Assembly: GCF_000814905.1 (NCBI RefSeq)
Contig: NZ_JXAG01000040.1
Coordinates: forward strand, 1 to 64,000
Direction of reading: 5' to 3'
Source: Enterobacter sp. Bisph1
GTDB taxonomy: Bacteria > Pseudomonadota > Gammaproteobacteria > Enterobacterales > Enterobacteriaceae
Length of the DNA stretch: 64,000 nucleotides
Positions 47,101-55,864 of this stretch are shown piece by piece. Under the pieces are notes generated by a model. That model was not told the origin of the DNA. It was given only the letters and a program-made list of their open reading frames with translations, and ran no database searches. Position 1 is the stretch's first letter, and the number at the start of each line of letters is the position of its first letter. The position numbers and the translations under genes were made by a program.

Positions 47101-47354
47101 AGTCATCGGAAAATGCCCACACCTTGACCCGTCACAGCCAGTTTTTCCGATCCACTTCGTTTACAATGCCGGTGAGGAGCAGGTCTTTGCTAAGGCGCAT
47201 TATTTCTGGCAGCTGTGCATTCCTTACTCAACTTGTCATTAGAATAAAAATAGTTCATCGAATAATGAATAGTAAGGGATTTAGTAAAGTGGCTATTTTA
47301 GGCCAAAACACAACAAAAAATAATAAACGCCCTATAGCGGGGCGTTATATGACC

Positions 47355-48863
47355 TCACCTACTTTTAGGCTTAACAACGCCCAAAGCGTCCCATAAACCA
47401 CAATGTATTTCAAAATTCATAGACAAATCCATTTCCAAGTCCTCATCATTATAAGACCAAAAATAAGCATCCCCGCCATCTACTTTGGATCGTCTAATTA
47501 CATTACCAATTGCACCAACCTTAAACAAACTACTCAGCATTTTCCCTAGTGTAAGAGAATCCTGACTCAAATCCAACCCGCTATATTTTTCCTCAATCAA
47601 GTTAAAAGTAAACCCCCTTTTTTTAACTAAACGTAAAAGTGAAAAGCAAGCATCTATTTCACTATCACTTAAATGTCCCGCAAGCTCGGACCTGATTTCA
47701 CGTAAAAGATAAGAGGAATACTTTTTAGAAATTTTAGTAAACATTGGACCTTCAAATCTTTCCATGTTTTCCCCAAACTCGTCTTGGATGTATGTGAGCA
47801 TCCTTATTGCATCTCTAGGACGGCCTAAAGTTCGATGCAATATGTAAACAGAACCATGTTCACCCGCCACCCTATCAGCAAAGACCGTTCCAAATAAGTC
47901 AGCCCCATCTAAACCATTATAATAACTAGTTGAATTTTTGATTTTAAAAGCTAGCATATCAAATATTTCAGAGTCACTCGCCCTTTCACCCGTAGTGCAC
48001 CAGTCAAGGGTAACGGAGTTATCTTCGATGATTTTATTAATATTTGGGGATGAAAAGGTATTTATTATATCATGACGAATCACCGCGCCAATTTTGGCAT
48101 CTATGTTATTCTGCATAAAACTTTTATTTATTGACATAACTGCATTTAGAAAACTTATCATTGCATTTTTATATTCAATTGTTGCATCGAATTTATCATC
48201 CAACTCATCATAAAATATAAAAACTTTTTTGTTATTTTCCTTTAGCATTTCAAGAATAAAAAACTGGAGAGACTCGATGCACTCAAGGTAGTTCCGTTTT
48301 ATTTCTTTTGTTTTCTCGACCTCACCAGATTTAGCTTTTGCTTCTCCACGTAATAATGGAACTTTAAATCCGAAACCGGCCTCTCCGGAACTTTGATACT
48401 CCCTAGTGATCTCGACAGTTTGTTCTGGCCTTAATTCCCCTGCAACATGACCAAATGAACGCAAAAATGATTCCAATTGAGAAACCTTCTCACTATTGAA
48501 CCCAGAATTATTTTTAACAATATTTTTTGCTATATTTACCAATATCATCCATTTAAATATTGGCACATATTTAGTTGAGGAAACATCCTGCCCTTGAAAA
48601 TGAATCAACTCATGAAATACAAATTCTTTTAACGATTCAACAACTGCAATATCATTATTTTTACGTTTAGCATCACAGTAAACATTAACAAGTAGTGTTT
48701 TTCCGGTTCCTTTTCTTCCGATAACGATCATTTTATTTGCTTTATCTAACTTACCCAAAGAACTATTAATATCGTAGAAATATTTAGAATAGTTATCGAG
48801 GTAGAGAACTTCGTTTTCTCCATAAACTTCACCAAATTTGAACTCATGAATTTTCGGCCGCAT
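47355..48863 (-). CDS. P-loop ATPase, Sll1717-like
   Basis: 502 residues. Walker A GRKGTGKT at 49-56, Walker B VFIFYDE at 214-220, followed by an AAA/STAND-like helical part (HRTLGRPRDAIRML near 345) and a winged-helix-like C-terminus. AT-rich, with no stop or frameshift although fragments on both sides are decayed. Family members of this type are frequent in mobile regions. Function unknown. A defence role is an inference from location between P2-like gene fragments. Confidence 0.75.
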   Translation of the reverse strand: MRPKIHEFKFGEVYGENEVLYLDNYSKYFYDINSSLGKLDKANKMIVIGRKGTGKTLLVNVYCDAKRKNNDIAVVESLKEFVFHELIHFQGQDVSSTKYVPIFKWMILVNIAKNIVKNNSGFNSEKVSQLESFLRSFGHVAGELRPEQTVEITREYQSSGEAGFGFKVPLLRGEAKAKSGEVEKTKEIKRNYLECIESLQFFILEMLKENNKKVFIFYDELDDKFDATIEYKNAMISFLNAVMSINKSFMQNNIDAKIGAVIRHDIINTFSSPNINKIIEDNSVTLDWCTTGERASDSEIFDMLAFKIKNSTSYYNGLDGADLFGTVFADRVAGEHGSVYILHRTLGRPRDAIRMLTYIQDEFGENMERFEGPMFTKISKKYSSYLLREIRSELAGHLSDSEIDACFSLLRLVKKRGFTFNLIEEKYSGLDLSQDSLTLGKMLSSLFKVGAIGNVIRRSKVDGGDAYFWSYNDEDLEMDLSMNFEIHCGLWDALGVVKPKSR

Positions 48864-49021
48864 AAAATTCCATCCATTTTAAATGTAGTTTTTTCAATAT
48901 GTGCAGTCATATATAACAGATATGAAAGTTTCCTTGAAGTAATTTCACTCCTTTGCGCTGCCCTTATCAGTTTGTAAGCCAACTAAAAAATGTCCTTATA
49001 GTAAGATTTTTCTTTTTCACA

Positions 49022-49352
49022 AATTCCTTGCAAAAGACGCTCCGCGTTCTTAACCTCGGTGCCTTTGCGACTAACGCATTAGCGCAGGCCATAATGGTGA
49101 ACATGGGCAATGCACCTTATTATCAAACTGCCCACAGGCAGAGTCCGCGCTGGAAGAGGTTTTCAGGTATTTTGCGGTACATAGCCTTGCAAACATCTGG
49201 TGTTTAATGCGCCCCTTCTTGCTTCTGGCTATCACCCGACGCTGCTCATAGCCATTGAGCTGCCCCCTGATGTTATGCGCCAGCGTCCAGCGCAGTTGTT
49301 GCGCCAGTTACCGCATCATACTGCTGCGTGCGGCAGGCTCCAGCTTTGCCAA
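49022..49352 (-). pseudogene. P2-like gpS (tail completion) fragment
   Basis: Frame 1 on the minus strand reads KKGRIKHQMFARLCTAKYLKTSSSADSA; a second frame continues IAHVHHYGLR, stop, VSRKGTEVKNAERLLQGI. The pattern GRIK-MF-LR, VHHYGL and EV-ER-LLG is that of the phage tail S family. A stop (near 49300) and at least one frameshift. Confidence 0.6.
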
Positions 49353-49360
49353 TAGCACCG

Positions 49361-49545
49361 TTAGTCAGTTACCCACCCTTAGTAGTACATCCACGTTTCA
49401 CCGTCACATTTCTTCTGTGCGTCCGGCTCCGGCACCGCTTCAATGCACAAAATACTCCCGTCAGTGCTGAGCTGCACGCGCTCAGTCAGTTGCAGGTTAA
49501 TACAGATATCGCACACAGAATTGCGAAGAACATTCGTTTCGAAGG
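49361..49545 (-). pseudogene. P2-like gpR C-terminal fragment
   Basis: Reads VCDICINLQLTERVQLSTDG and CDGETWMYY before stops; INLQLTERV matches NIVLQLTERTKV of the intact gpR (18895-19362). It lies directly upstream of the gpS fragment, as in P2. Confidence 0.5.
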
Positions 49546-49589
49546 TTGACAGTTTTTCACGCCGCCCTGGGCTTTTAATGGTGTCCGGC

Positions 49590-49850
49590 TGACTGACACG
49601 GAGCCACCTGCAACCCTTCTTTATCGGGCATGGCTTTTGCAAGCAACTTATTAAGGCGGGCGTTCTCTTCTTCAAGTGACTTAAAACGTTTTACTTCAGG
49701 CTCGTCTCTGCCATAAAACTTCTTGCGCCAAGTGTAAAGGTAGTATTGGAGATAGCGTGCATGCGGCAAATCTCCTAGGTAGAAACTCCGGCTTCAGCTT
49801 CGCGTAGGATACTGATGATCTGTTCGTTAGAAATAAGCTTCTTAATGGGG
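49590..49850 (-). pseudogene. IS3-family OrfA remnant, second copy
   Basis: From ATG 49850 the minus strand reads IKKLISNEQIISILREAEAGVST, stop, EICRMHAIS, then in another frame YTWRKKFYGRDEPEVKRFKSLEEENARLNKLLAKAM. This is an IS3-family OrfA with one stop and one frameshift. Confidence 0.75.
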
Positions 49851-50315
49851 ATGTCCTCGCGATTTTGTTAAAGACATTAATAACATCGAGGTGTATTAAT
49901 CAACAAGGAGAAGGTCATTCATATTTGGGGTATGTCATCATAAGCCAAGCAACCTTATATCAGAGGATTTGTTCTCGCAGCCTTTCTTACTTTCTCTTTA
50001 TTTAACTTACTGGCATTAGGCTTTGCCTGTGCAAGCTCTTTTCATATGTTGAGCCAAACGGCATTATTATTAACTCAAAATTTTGCAACTATCAAAAATG
50101 ATAGGAACTAACCACATAAGGCAAATACCGACTGGCCCATGCGAATGATTTTTACATCTGCCTGTCATTTACAGTAATTATTTATATAATTGTTTATCGA
50201 GTCGTTTAGGGCACTATTAGTGGGTTTAGCAGCAGCTCGTAGGCTAAATGATCATCCTTTCTGGAGCACCCATGCATATCAGTAAACGGAGTAGTGTGAA
50301 GCGGGAGTCGGTGTT
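49851..50315 (+). other. Gene-free AT-rich stretch before the lipase gene
   Basis: No coding frame I can support. It has several short AT-rich runs (for example 50176-50196) that could hold the promoter of the following gene. No T6SS gene is visible. Confidence 0.5.
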
Positions 50316-51734
50316 ATGACAAGTTACATGTCTCTGACCTACATCCTGGAAGAAAAAGTCGCTCCCGAGCGTTTTCCTTTCATTGTTCACCCTAAACTTG
50401 CAGTGCAAAGGATTAGAACACTGCCTCCCTCCTTTGTAAGCTCAATGTTTAGCCGACAAGACACGTTTACCTCACGCACTGGCGCAAATCCTAATCAAAC
50501 AAACCGCGATCCTCGCACAGTCGCAGCCGTTGATCTTGAGCGAGGAACGCTGGTCGCTATCGATGATAGTTACCGATTATGGTCACCTGTCACCGGACTT
50601 TTTTTCATTAATAACGAAGGGCGACTTCAACAGTTTTCGGCGGACCTCTCGGTCAATTATCCCGTCAACTCTATCATTCGCCGCTATGAAGAAATGGTAA
50701 ACACCTTCGGCAAACGGCCCCCGGCAACCGATATTCCGCTTGGGCAATCCACTCGTACAAATCCGGCGATGCGAGGCGAAGAACCCAGCTCTTCGTATGG
50801 TCGTCGCGGCGGGATAAATGAGCCGGCAGCACCGTTAACAAAAGCTGAGCGCTGGCAGGAGAGGAAGAATCTCATTAGTAAAGGGCAGCGCAGTGTATAC
50901 CCCGACGCACAAACCGCAGCGAATCGTCTGGCAGCAAATAACGTTGCTGTAGAGAAAGCTAAGCTTGCCCAAAACGTTTACGGTCGCGCCGGGCAGCCCA
51001 TAAAAGCATACGAAGCTATGCCGGATGTACCTGAGGGGTGGAGAGATATAAGCAACGATAAAGAGGCCCTCAGAAAAATGGGGCTGAATCCGATGATATT
51101 ATCTGATAAGCCTTTAGACCCTGATTTTTTTGCACGCGTATATGAACCGGATGAGTATGTATTTGGAAAGGATATGAACCCGACAGTAGTTTTTCGAGGT
51201 ACCCGTCCCGATAAAATGGTCGATTGGGGCAACAACACGGCTCAGGGAGCGGGCTTTGACTCTCCATATTATGAGAACGCAGTCGAAATCGGCAAAAAAC
51301 TTTCTCGTGCACGAGAAAAGGTCGATGTTTCGGGTCACTCGCTTGGTGGAGGGCTGGCTTCCGCTGCAGGTCTGGCCAGTGGCCAGGCAACCTGGACATT
51401 CAATGCCGCGGGGCTTAATACTGGTACGGTTGAGAAATATGGTGGCGAACTGATAGGCGATGGTTCTGCGATATCTGCTTACAGAGTCAATGGAGAGATG
51501 CTGACAAAAATTCAGGAAGTTAGCTATTCAGACTTCGTTGATGCTAATTTTGATACGTCACTTATTGCTATGAAAGTGGGCGTATCAAACATGTTTCCTG
51601 ATGCCATAGGTAACCGCACTGGCCTTCCCGGCGGTACGGGTAACATGTTGGACAAGCATGGCATGTCACAAGTTATTGACTGCATTGAGGCACAAAAGGA
51701 TGAGGATATTGGAATTATTAAAAGCAGGATTTAG
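50316..51734 (+). CDS. T6SS-type lipase effector, orphan (Tle-like)
   Basis: 472 residues. C-terminal alpha/beta-hydrolase of lipase class 3 type with VSGHSLGGG (338-346, nucleophile Ser342) and an FRGT oxyanion-type motif near 293. The N-terminal 230 residues are unlike lipases and may be a delivery part. It is followed one base later by an ankyrin lipoprotein, the arrangement of Tle/Tli effector-immunity pairs in Enterobacter. No vgrG, hcp or PAAR gene in the window. GGGAG lies eight bases before the ATG. Confidence 0.72.
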   Translation: MTSYMSLTYILEEKVAPERFPFIVHPKLAVQRIRTLPPSFVSSMFSRQDTFTSRTGANPNQTNRDPRTVAAVDLERGTLVAIDDSYRLWSPVTGLFFINNEGRLQQFSADLSVNYPVNSIIRRYEEMVNTFGKRPPATDIPLGQSTRTNPAMRGEEPSSSYGRRGGINEPAAPLTKAERWQERKNLISKGQRSVYPDAQTAANRLAANNVAVEKAKLAQNVYGRAGQPIKAYEAMPDVPEGWRDISNDKEALRKMGLNPMILSDKPLDPDFFARVYEPDEYVFGKDMNPTVVFRGTRPDKMVDWGNNTAQGAGFDSPYYENAVEIGKKLSRAREKVDVSGHSLGGGLASAAGLASGQATWTFNAAGLNTGTVEKYGGELIGDGSAISAYRVNGEMLTKIQEVSYSDFVDANFDTSLIAMKVGVSNMFPDAIGNRTGLPGGTGNMLDKHGMSQVIDCIEAQKDEDIGIIKSRI

Positions 51735-51735
51735 C

Positions 51736-52473
51736 ATGAAAAAACTCGCCTCCGCGATACTCTTTTCTTTTCTGTTAGCTCTGTTATCGGCGTGTAATGA
51801 TATGAAAAAAATAGAACCTGAAAAACATTTTGCTGGCCCACAACTTGTTCTGGCAAAAGCGATTGAGGCGGCAGATCGCCAGTCTGTTCTCCGTCTGGCA
51901 AAAGTGACTGACCTCAAAACGCCTGGAACTGAAGAGCTGACTATCCTCTTTTTTGCCCTTAATGAGTGCTTCTACAATGACAATCCCCCAGAACGATTGC
52001 AGATAGTCACCGATTTGGTCCAGGCAGGCGCCGACCCATTACAACCACAAATGAATATGCCGGGTAGTCCTGCCGAGCTAATGGCAATGGGTGACAAAGA
52101 TATATGGCTTAAAGCGTTGTTGGATGGAGGATTAAACCCTAACGCCAAGGACAAGCTGTACGATGAACCCCTTATCTTCTCAACTATCAAATCAAAAAAC
52201 ACCTCTACGCTGGCGTTATTACTAGACCGCGGAGTCGATATAAACACCAGAAACTCACTCGGTGAAACTCTGCTAGTAGATGCTTTTTTTAAAGCCGATT
52301 TTGATAAAATGTTCTTTCTGCTGGACCACGGAGCAGATCCAAACCCGGTAAACCTGCAAGGAAGCTCCTTTCGTCAAATAGTTAATCAAGACCTTGAAAA
52401 AATTAAAAAAGGCAGTGATTACTACAATAACCTACTGAAACTGGATAAAAAGCTTAAAAGCCTCGGTGTTTAA
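51736..52473 (+). CDS. Ankyrin-repeat lipoprotein, probable immunity protein (Tli-like)
   Basis: 245 residues. Signal peptide with lipobox LLSAC (Cys20), then four or five ankyrin repeats (TLALLLDRGVDINTRNSLGETLL; MFFLLDHGADPNPV). Periplasmic location fits protection against a phospholipase that acts on membranes from outside. AT-rich. It overlaps nothing but is separated by one base from the lipase gene. Confidence 0.75.
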   Translation: MKKLASAILFSFLLALLSACNDMKKIEPEKHFAGPQLVLAKAIEAADRQSVLRLAKVTDLKTPGTEELTILFFALNECFYNDNPPERLQIVTDLVQAGADPLQPQMNMPGSPAELMAMGDKDIWLKALLDGGLNPNAKDKLYDEPLIFSTIKSKNTSTLALLLDRGVDINTRNSLGETLLVDAFFKADFDKMFFLLDHGADPNPVNLQGSSFRQIVNQDLEKIKKGSDYYNNLLKLDKKLKSLGV

Positions 52474-52557
52474 TATCCGACTCTTTCTTTTAGGTTAGAG
52501 CCCTATCAATGCAAACGACCAGTAGAGGCTAATTCCCCTACTGGCCGATTCAGATAA

Positions 52558-52704
52558 CTATTCATAAACCTCCCAATTACCGTTGGTCATTCTGGTAACA
52601 GACAACTGTTTTTGCGAGCACGCTTCCAACACTAACAATACGTTCATTAACTTCGTTATCTCCCCTTGCCGCCAGCCACGTTTCTCATTATGTTTGCCCG
52701 GCAT
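52558..52704 (-). CDS. Possible 48-residue ORF
   Basis: Reads MPGKHNEKRGWRQGEITKL... and ends NGNWEVYE. No Shine-Dalgarno sequence is apparent and no family is recognised; composition looks protein-like (W, basic N-terminus, amphipathic helix). The rest of 52474-52842 holds hairpins CCAGTAG/CTACTGG (52519-52543) and GATACGC/GCGTATC (52751-52766) and no other gene. Confidence 0.3.
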   Translation of the reverse strand: MPGKHNEKRGWRQGEITKLMNVLLVLEACSQKQLSVTRMTNGNWEVYE

Positions 52705-52842
52705 CTGCAAAAACAGGTGACGGGATTGACCTCTCCGAAATGTTACAGGCGATACGCTTGCGTATCGTGCTTCTTACTCACCTCTTAAAGGAGTAAGAGG
52801 CGCAATCACCTGAAAATAAAACCGTTACAGGAGACTGCCCGT

Positions 52843-53301
52843 ATGCCAACACCTTTATCTTTTCCTTATTCCTTACTCACCGTGCCATTTAATCACGCCA
52901 CGGATTTCCTCGAGCTTGCGGATAACTGCGAGCGCTTTGCCGAAGTGCTGGTAGAGTGTGACGATCCGGCGCTAAAGCTGGCGCTGTGCGGACGCCTTTC
53001 CGCCTGTCTGGCGCTGCTACAGCCCACGCTGCTGGAACCGGTGCCGGAGACGTTAAAACCTTTTTTGACCGTTGATAGCTTGCCTGCGCACTTTCCCGAA
53101 TTCGACGCCGAAGGCGATGAACTGTGCCGTTACTGTCAGGTTTTAACGCAGTTGCTGATGAGCGGTTCGCTGGCACCGCACCAGCAGCGGGTTATCGGGA
53201 ATTTACTCGCGAGCCTGGTGAGCTTTTTCGCCGATATGGTGAAAATGCCGCGCTGGATTAAAACGCAGCAAGGCGTCATCAGCCTGGACGCGTTTCACTA
53301 A
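52843..53301 (+). CDS. Hypothetical protein
   Basis: 152 residues, helical and acidic, with four Cys (CERFAEVLVEC, LCGRLSAC, CRYC). No signal peptide. AGGAGA lies nine bases before the ATG. Not recognised. It may be a core enterobacterial gene at the end of the island region, since base composition returns to that of the core here. Confidence 0.7.
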   Translation: MPTPLSFPYSLLTVPFNHATDFLELADNCERFAEVLVECDDPALKLALCGRLSACLALLQPTLLEPVPETLKPFLTVDSLPAHFPEFDAEGDELCRYCQVLTQLLMSGSLAPHQQRVIGNLLASLVSFFADMVKMPRWIKTQQGVISLDAFH

Positions 53302-53386
53302 ACATTTACCTAGAGGATGCCGCAGGCATCCTCTCCCCGCGATTCACTCCTATAACTATTAACAGTCCCAACCAAACACACCGCCC

Positions 53387-53445
53387 GGAACCCGCTTCGC
53401 AAAATTTTTTCACCCCTGCGAAACTTTTGGTCGACCCCGAGCGAA
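53387..53445 (+). promoter_or_regulatory. Candidate control region of the peroxiredoxin operon
   Basis: Inverted repeat TTCGCA-N15-TGCGAA (53396-53422) and a pair GAAACT-N16-CGAA (53420-53445) that weakly resembles the GTAACC-N16-CGAA promoter used by NrsF-controlled SigF in Caulobacter. The fit is imperfect. Confidence 0.35.
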
Positions 53446-53490
53446 CTGTGTATGAGCGTTAATTAATTTCACCTGATGGAGCGCAACAAG

Positions 53491-54039
53491 ATGCCAATGA
53501 AAAAACTCGTTCTGAGCCTGACCGCCGCCGCACTGCTGAGCGTCGCGACCGCCCACGCCGCCCTGCCGACCGGTTCGCAAGCGCCGGATTTTAAATTACA
53601 GGGGGCGCTGGCCGGTAAACCGCTGACCTTCTCGCTGCAGCAGGCGCTGCAAAAAGGCCCGGTAGTGCTCTACTTCTTCCCGGCGGCGTTCAGTAAAGGC
53701 TGCACCATCGAAGCCCATGCCTTTGCCGAAGCGACGGACGATTTTAACAAGCTGGGCGCCACGGTGGTCGGCGTAACGGCGGGCAACACCGATCAGGTGG
53801 ATGAGTTCTCTAAACTGGAGTGTCGCGATAAATTCACCGTCGCCGCCGATCCGGGGGCAAAAATCGCCGCGCAATACGACACGCAAATGCAAATGAAGGG
53901 CAAAACCCTGTCGGATCGCACCTCTTATGTAATTGCGCCGGATGGCAAAATCCTGCTCAGCTACACAGACAGAAATCCGGAAGCACATATCCAGAAAACG
54001 ATGGAAGCGGTGAAACAGTACGCTAACGCGCACTCCTGA
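53491..54039 (+). CDS. Periplasmic peroxiredoxin (AhpC/TSA family)
   Basis: 182 residues. Signal peptide ending AHA (23), then a thioredoxin-fold peroxiredoxin with PAAFSKGCT; Cys71 is the likely peroxidatic and Cys111 a possible resolving residue. GGAG lies 12 bases before the ATG at 53491; MKK at 53497 is an alternative. It is followed by a DsbD-like electron carrier, which likely reduces it. Confidence 0.85.
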   Translation: MPMKKLVLSLTAAALLSVATAHAALPTGSQAPDFKLQGALAGKPLTFSLQQALQKGPVVLYFFPAAFSKGCTIEAHAFAEATDDFNKLGATVVGVTAGNTDQVDEFSKLECRDKFTVAADPGAKIAAQYDTQMQMKGKTLSDRTSYVIAPDGKILLSYTDRNPEAHIQKTMEAVKQYANAHS

Positions 54040-54077
54040 AACGCCATTAACTCTCTTTAATCCAGCCGGGAATCGCT

Positions 54078-55301
54078 ATGTTAACCGCTATGCTCGCCGC
54101 CTTCGCAGGCGGCATTATTCTGAACCTAATGCCCTGCGTGTTTCCCATTATCTCGCTGAAAGCGCTCGGGCTTTTGCGCCATAGCGAAAGCCCGGCGCAA
54201 CGGCGTAAAGAGGGGCTCGGCTTTCTGCTGGGCACCGTCATCACCATGCTGGCGCTGGCGGGCGTGTTACTGGCGCTACGTGCGGGTGGAACCGCTGTCG
54301 GCTGGGGCTTTCAGCTGCAGTCGCCGTTGGTGATCGCCTTTCTTGCGCTGGTAATTCTTGGCGCGGCGCTAAATCTGCTTGGCGTATTTGAAGTGGGCCT
54401 GTCGGTGCAGCGCGCCGGCGAGTTGAATATTGAGCGCGGCGCGTTTTTGCGTGCAGCGCTGACGGGCGCACTGTCGATTATTGTCGCTACGCCCTGCGCG
54501 GCTCCCTTTATGGCAGGCGCAATCGGCTATGCGCTGGTTCAGCCCCCCACCGTTGCGCTGGCGATCTTCTTTACCCTGGCACTCGGTTTTGCCGCGCCCT
54601 TTACGCTGATCTCGCTGTTTCCGGCTCTTGGCAAAGTATTGCCGCGCCCCGGAGCCTGGATGAACACCCTAAAACGCGGTCTGGCGTTCCCGATGTTTGG
54701 CGCGTTCGGCTGGTTGGTATGGGTTCTGGCGCAACAGGCAGGAACCACCGCGCTGGCGGCAATCATTGCCGCAGCGGTGGTGGTCAGCTTCGCGGCCTGG
54801 CTGTATGGCATGGCGCAGCAGCGGCGTTTTGCCGGACGGAGCTTTAAAGCGCTTTTCGCCGTTACCGCCGCGCTGCTGCTGGCGGCGATTGTGCCGCTGC
54901 CGAAGGTAGTACAAAGCGGTGCACCGCTGGCGGCCAGTGAGCAGGTTGCCCAGCTAAAATGGTCGCCGCAAACCGTGGCGGAGAATCGTGGGCACGGCAA
55001 AGCGATTTTTGTTAACTTCACCGCTTCCTGGTGCATTACCTGCCAGGTAAATGACAAGACCTCGCTCTCCACGCAAACGGTGAAGGATGCGTTGGCAAAA
55101 ACCGGCACGCTCTATATGGTGGCGGACTCGACAAAATTTAACGCCGATATTGATGATGCGTTAAACGAGCTGGGGCAAGGCAGTCTGCCGCTGTATGTCG
55201 TCTATCCGGCGGATGGCGGCGCGCCGAAAATTCTGCCGCAGGTGCTAACACCATCAATTGTGGTTAACGCCCTGACGCAGGCCAGCGGTAAAAAAACCTG
55301 A
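54078..55301 (+). CDS. DsbD-like transmembrane electron transporter
   Basis: 407 residues. About eight membrane segments with the Cys pair in LMPCVFP (Cys20) and ATPCAAP (Cys140), then a periplasmic thioredoxin domain with WCITC (Cys319, Cys322). It lacks the N-terminal alpha domain of DsbD, like the short variants paired with envelope peroxiredoxins. Takes electrons from cytosolic thioredoxin and passes them out. Confidence 0.85.
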   Translation: MLTAMLAAFAGGIILNLMPCVFPIISLKALGLLRHSESPAQRRKEGLGFLLGTVITMLALAGVLLALRAGGTAVGWGFQLQSPLVIAFLALVILGAALNLLGVFEVGLSVQRAGELNIERGAFLRAALTGALSIIVATPCAAPFMAGAIGYALVQPPTVALAIFFTLALGFAAPFTLISLFPALGKVLPRPGAWMNTLKRGLAFPMFGAFGWLVWVLAQQAGTTALAAIIAAAVVVSFAAWLYGMAQQRRFAGRSFKALFAVTAALLLAAIVPLPKVVQSGAPLAASEQVAQLKWSPQTVAENRGHGKAIFVNFTASWCITCQVNDKTSLSTQTVKDALAKTGTLYMVADSTKFNADIDDALNELGQGSLPLYVVYPADGGAPKILPQVLTPSIVVNALTQASGKKT

Positions 55302-55309
55302 AGGCGGAT

Positions 55310-55864
55310 ATGGAAAAAAGCGAGGCAGCACGCGACGAATGGCCGCAGTTGATGACGCTGGCGCAGGCCGGTGACAGCAAGGCCTATACGCGGCTGCTGA
55401 AAGCGCTGGTGCCGGTCATCCGCACCCTTGCGCGCAAACATATTGCCGATGAAGTGCTGGTGGAAGATGTGGTTCAGGATGTGCTGCTTACGGTGCATCG
55501 CGTGCGCCACACTTACGATCGCAACGCGCCTTTCCTGCCGTGGCTGATGGCGATTGCCAACGCCCGCGCGATCGATGCCCTGCGCAAGCGGGGTCGCCAT
55601 CTGCAACGCGAGGTACAAATCGAACCGGAGGATCTCTGGCTTGCCGGTACGCCGCAGCCGTCCACCTCCGATGATGAGCTGGCGTTGCTGCTCAACCAGC
55701 TTCCTGCACGCCAGCGGGAAGTGGTGGAGCATGTCCATTTGCGGGAAATGACGCTGGCGGAAACCGCGACGCAGCACAATTTAACGGTCTCCGCCGTGAA
55801 ATCCCTGCTGCATCGCGCCCTGAATAATCTTCGTCGGTTAGGAGCACATCATGGCCGATCATGA
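55310..55864 (+). CDS. ECF sigma-70 family factor
   Basis: 184 residues with sigma region 2 (about 20-85) and region 4 HTH (LAETATQHNLTVSAVKSLLHRAL, quoted in part). Eight bases after the DsbD-like gene and overlapping the anti-sigma gene by 14 bases. Probably controls its own operon with peroxiredoxin and electron carrier. Confidence 0.88.
   Translation: MEKSEAARDEWPQLMTLAQAGDSKAYTRLLKALVPVIRTLARKHIADEVLVEDVVQDVLLTVHRVRHTYDRNAPFLPWLMAIANARAIDALRKRGRHLQREVQIEPEDLWLAGTPQPSTSDDELALLLNQLPARQREVVEHVHLREMTLAETATQHNLTVSAVKSLLHRALNNLRRLGAHHGRS

Noticed and set aside
46970-47242. 90-codon plus-strand frame
   Set aside because: It is antisense to the gpI fragment and has no ribosome site or family.
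49255-49549. Two plus-strand frames of about 70 codons
   Set aside because: They are shadows of the gpR/gpS remnants on the minus strand.
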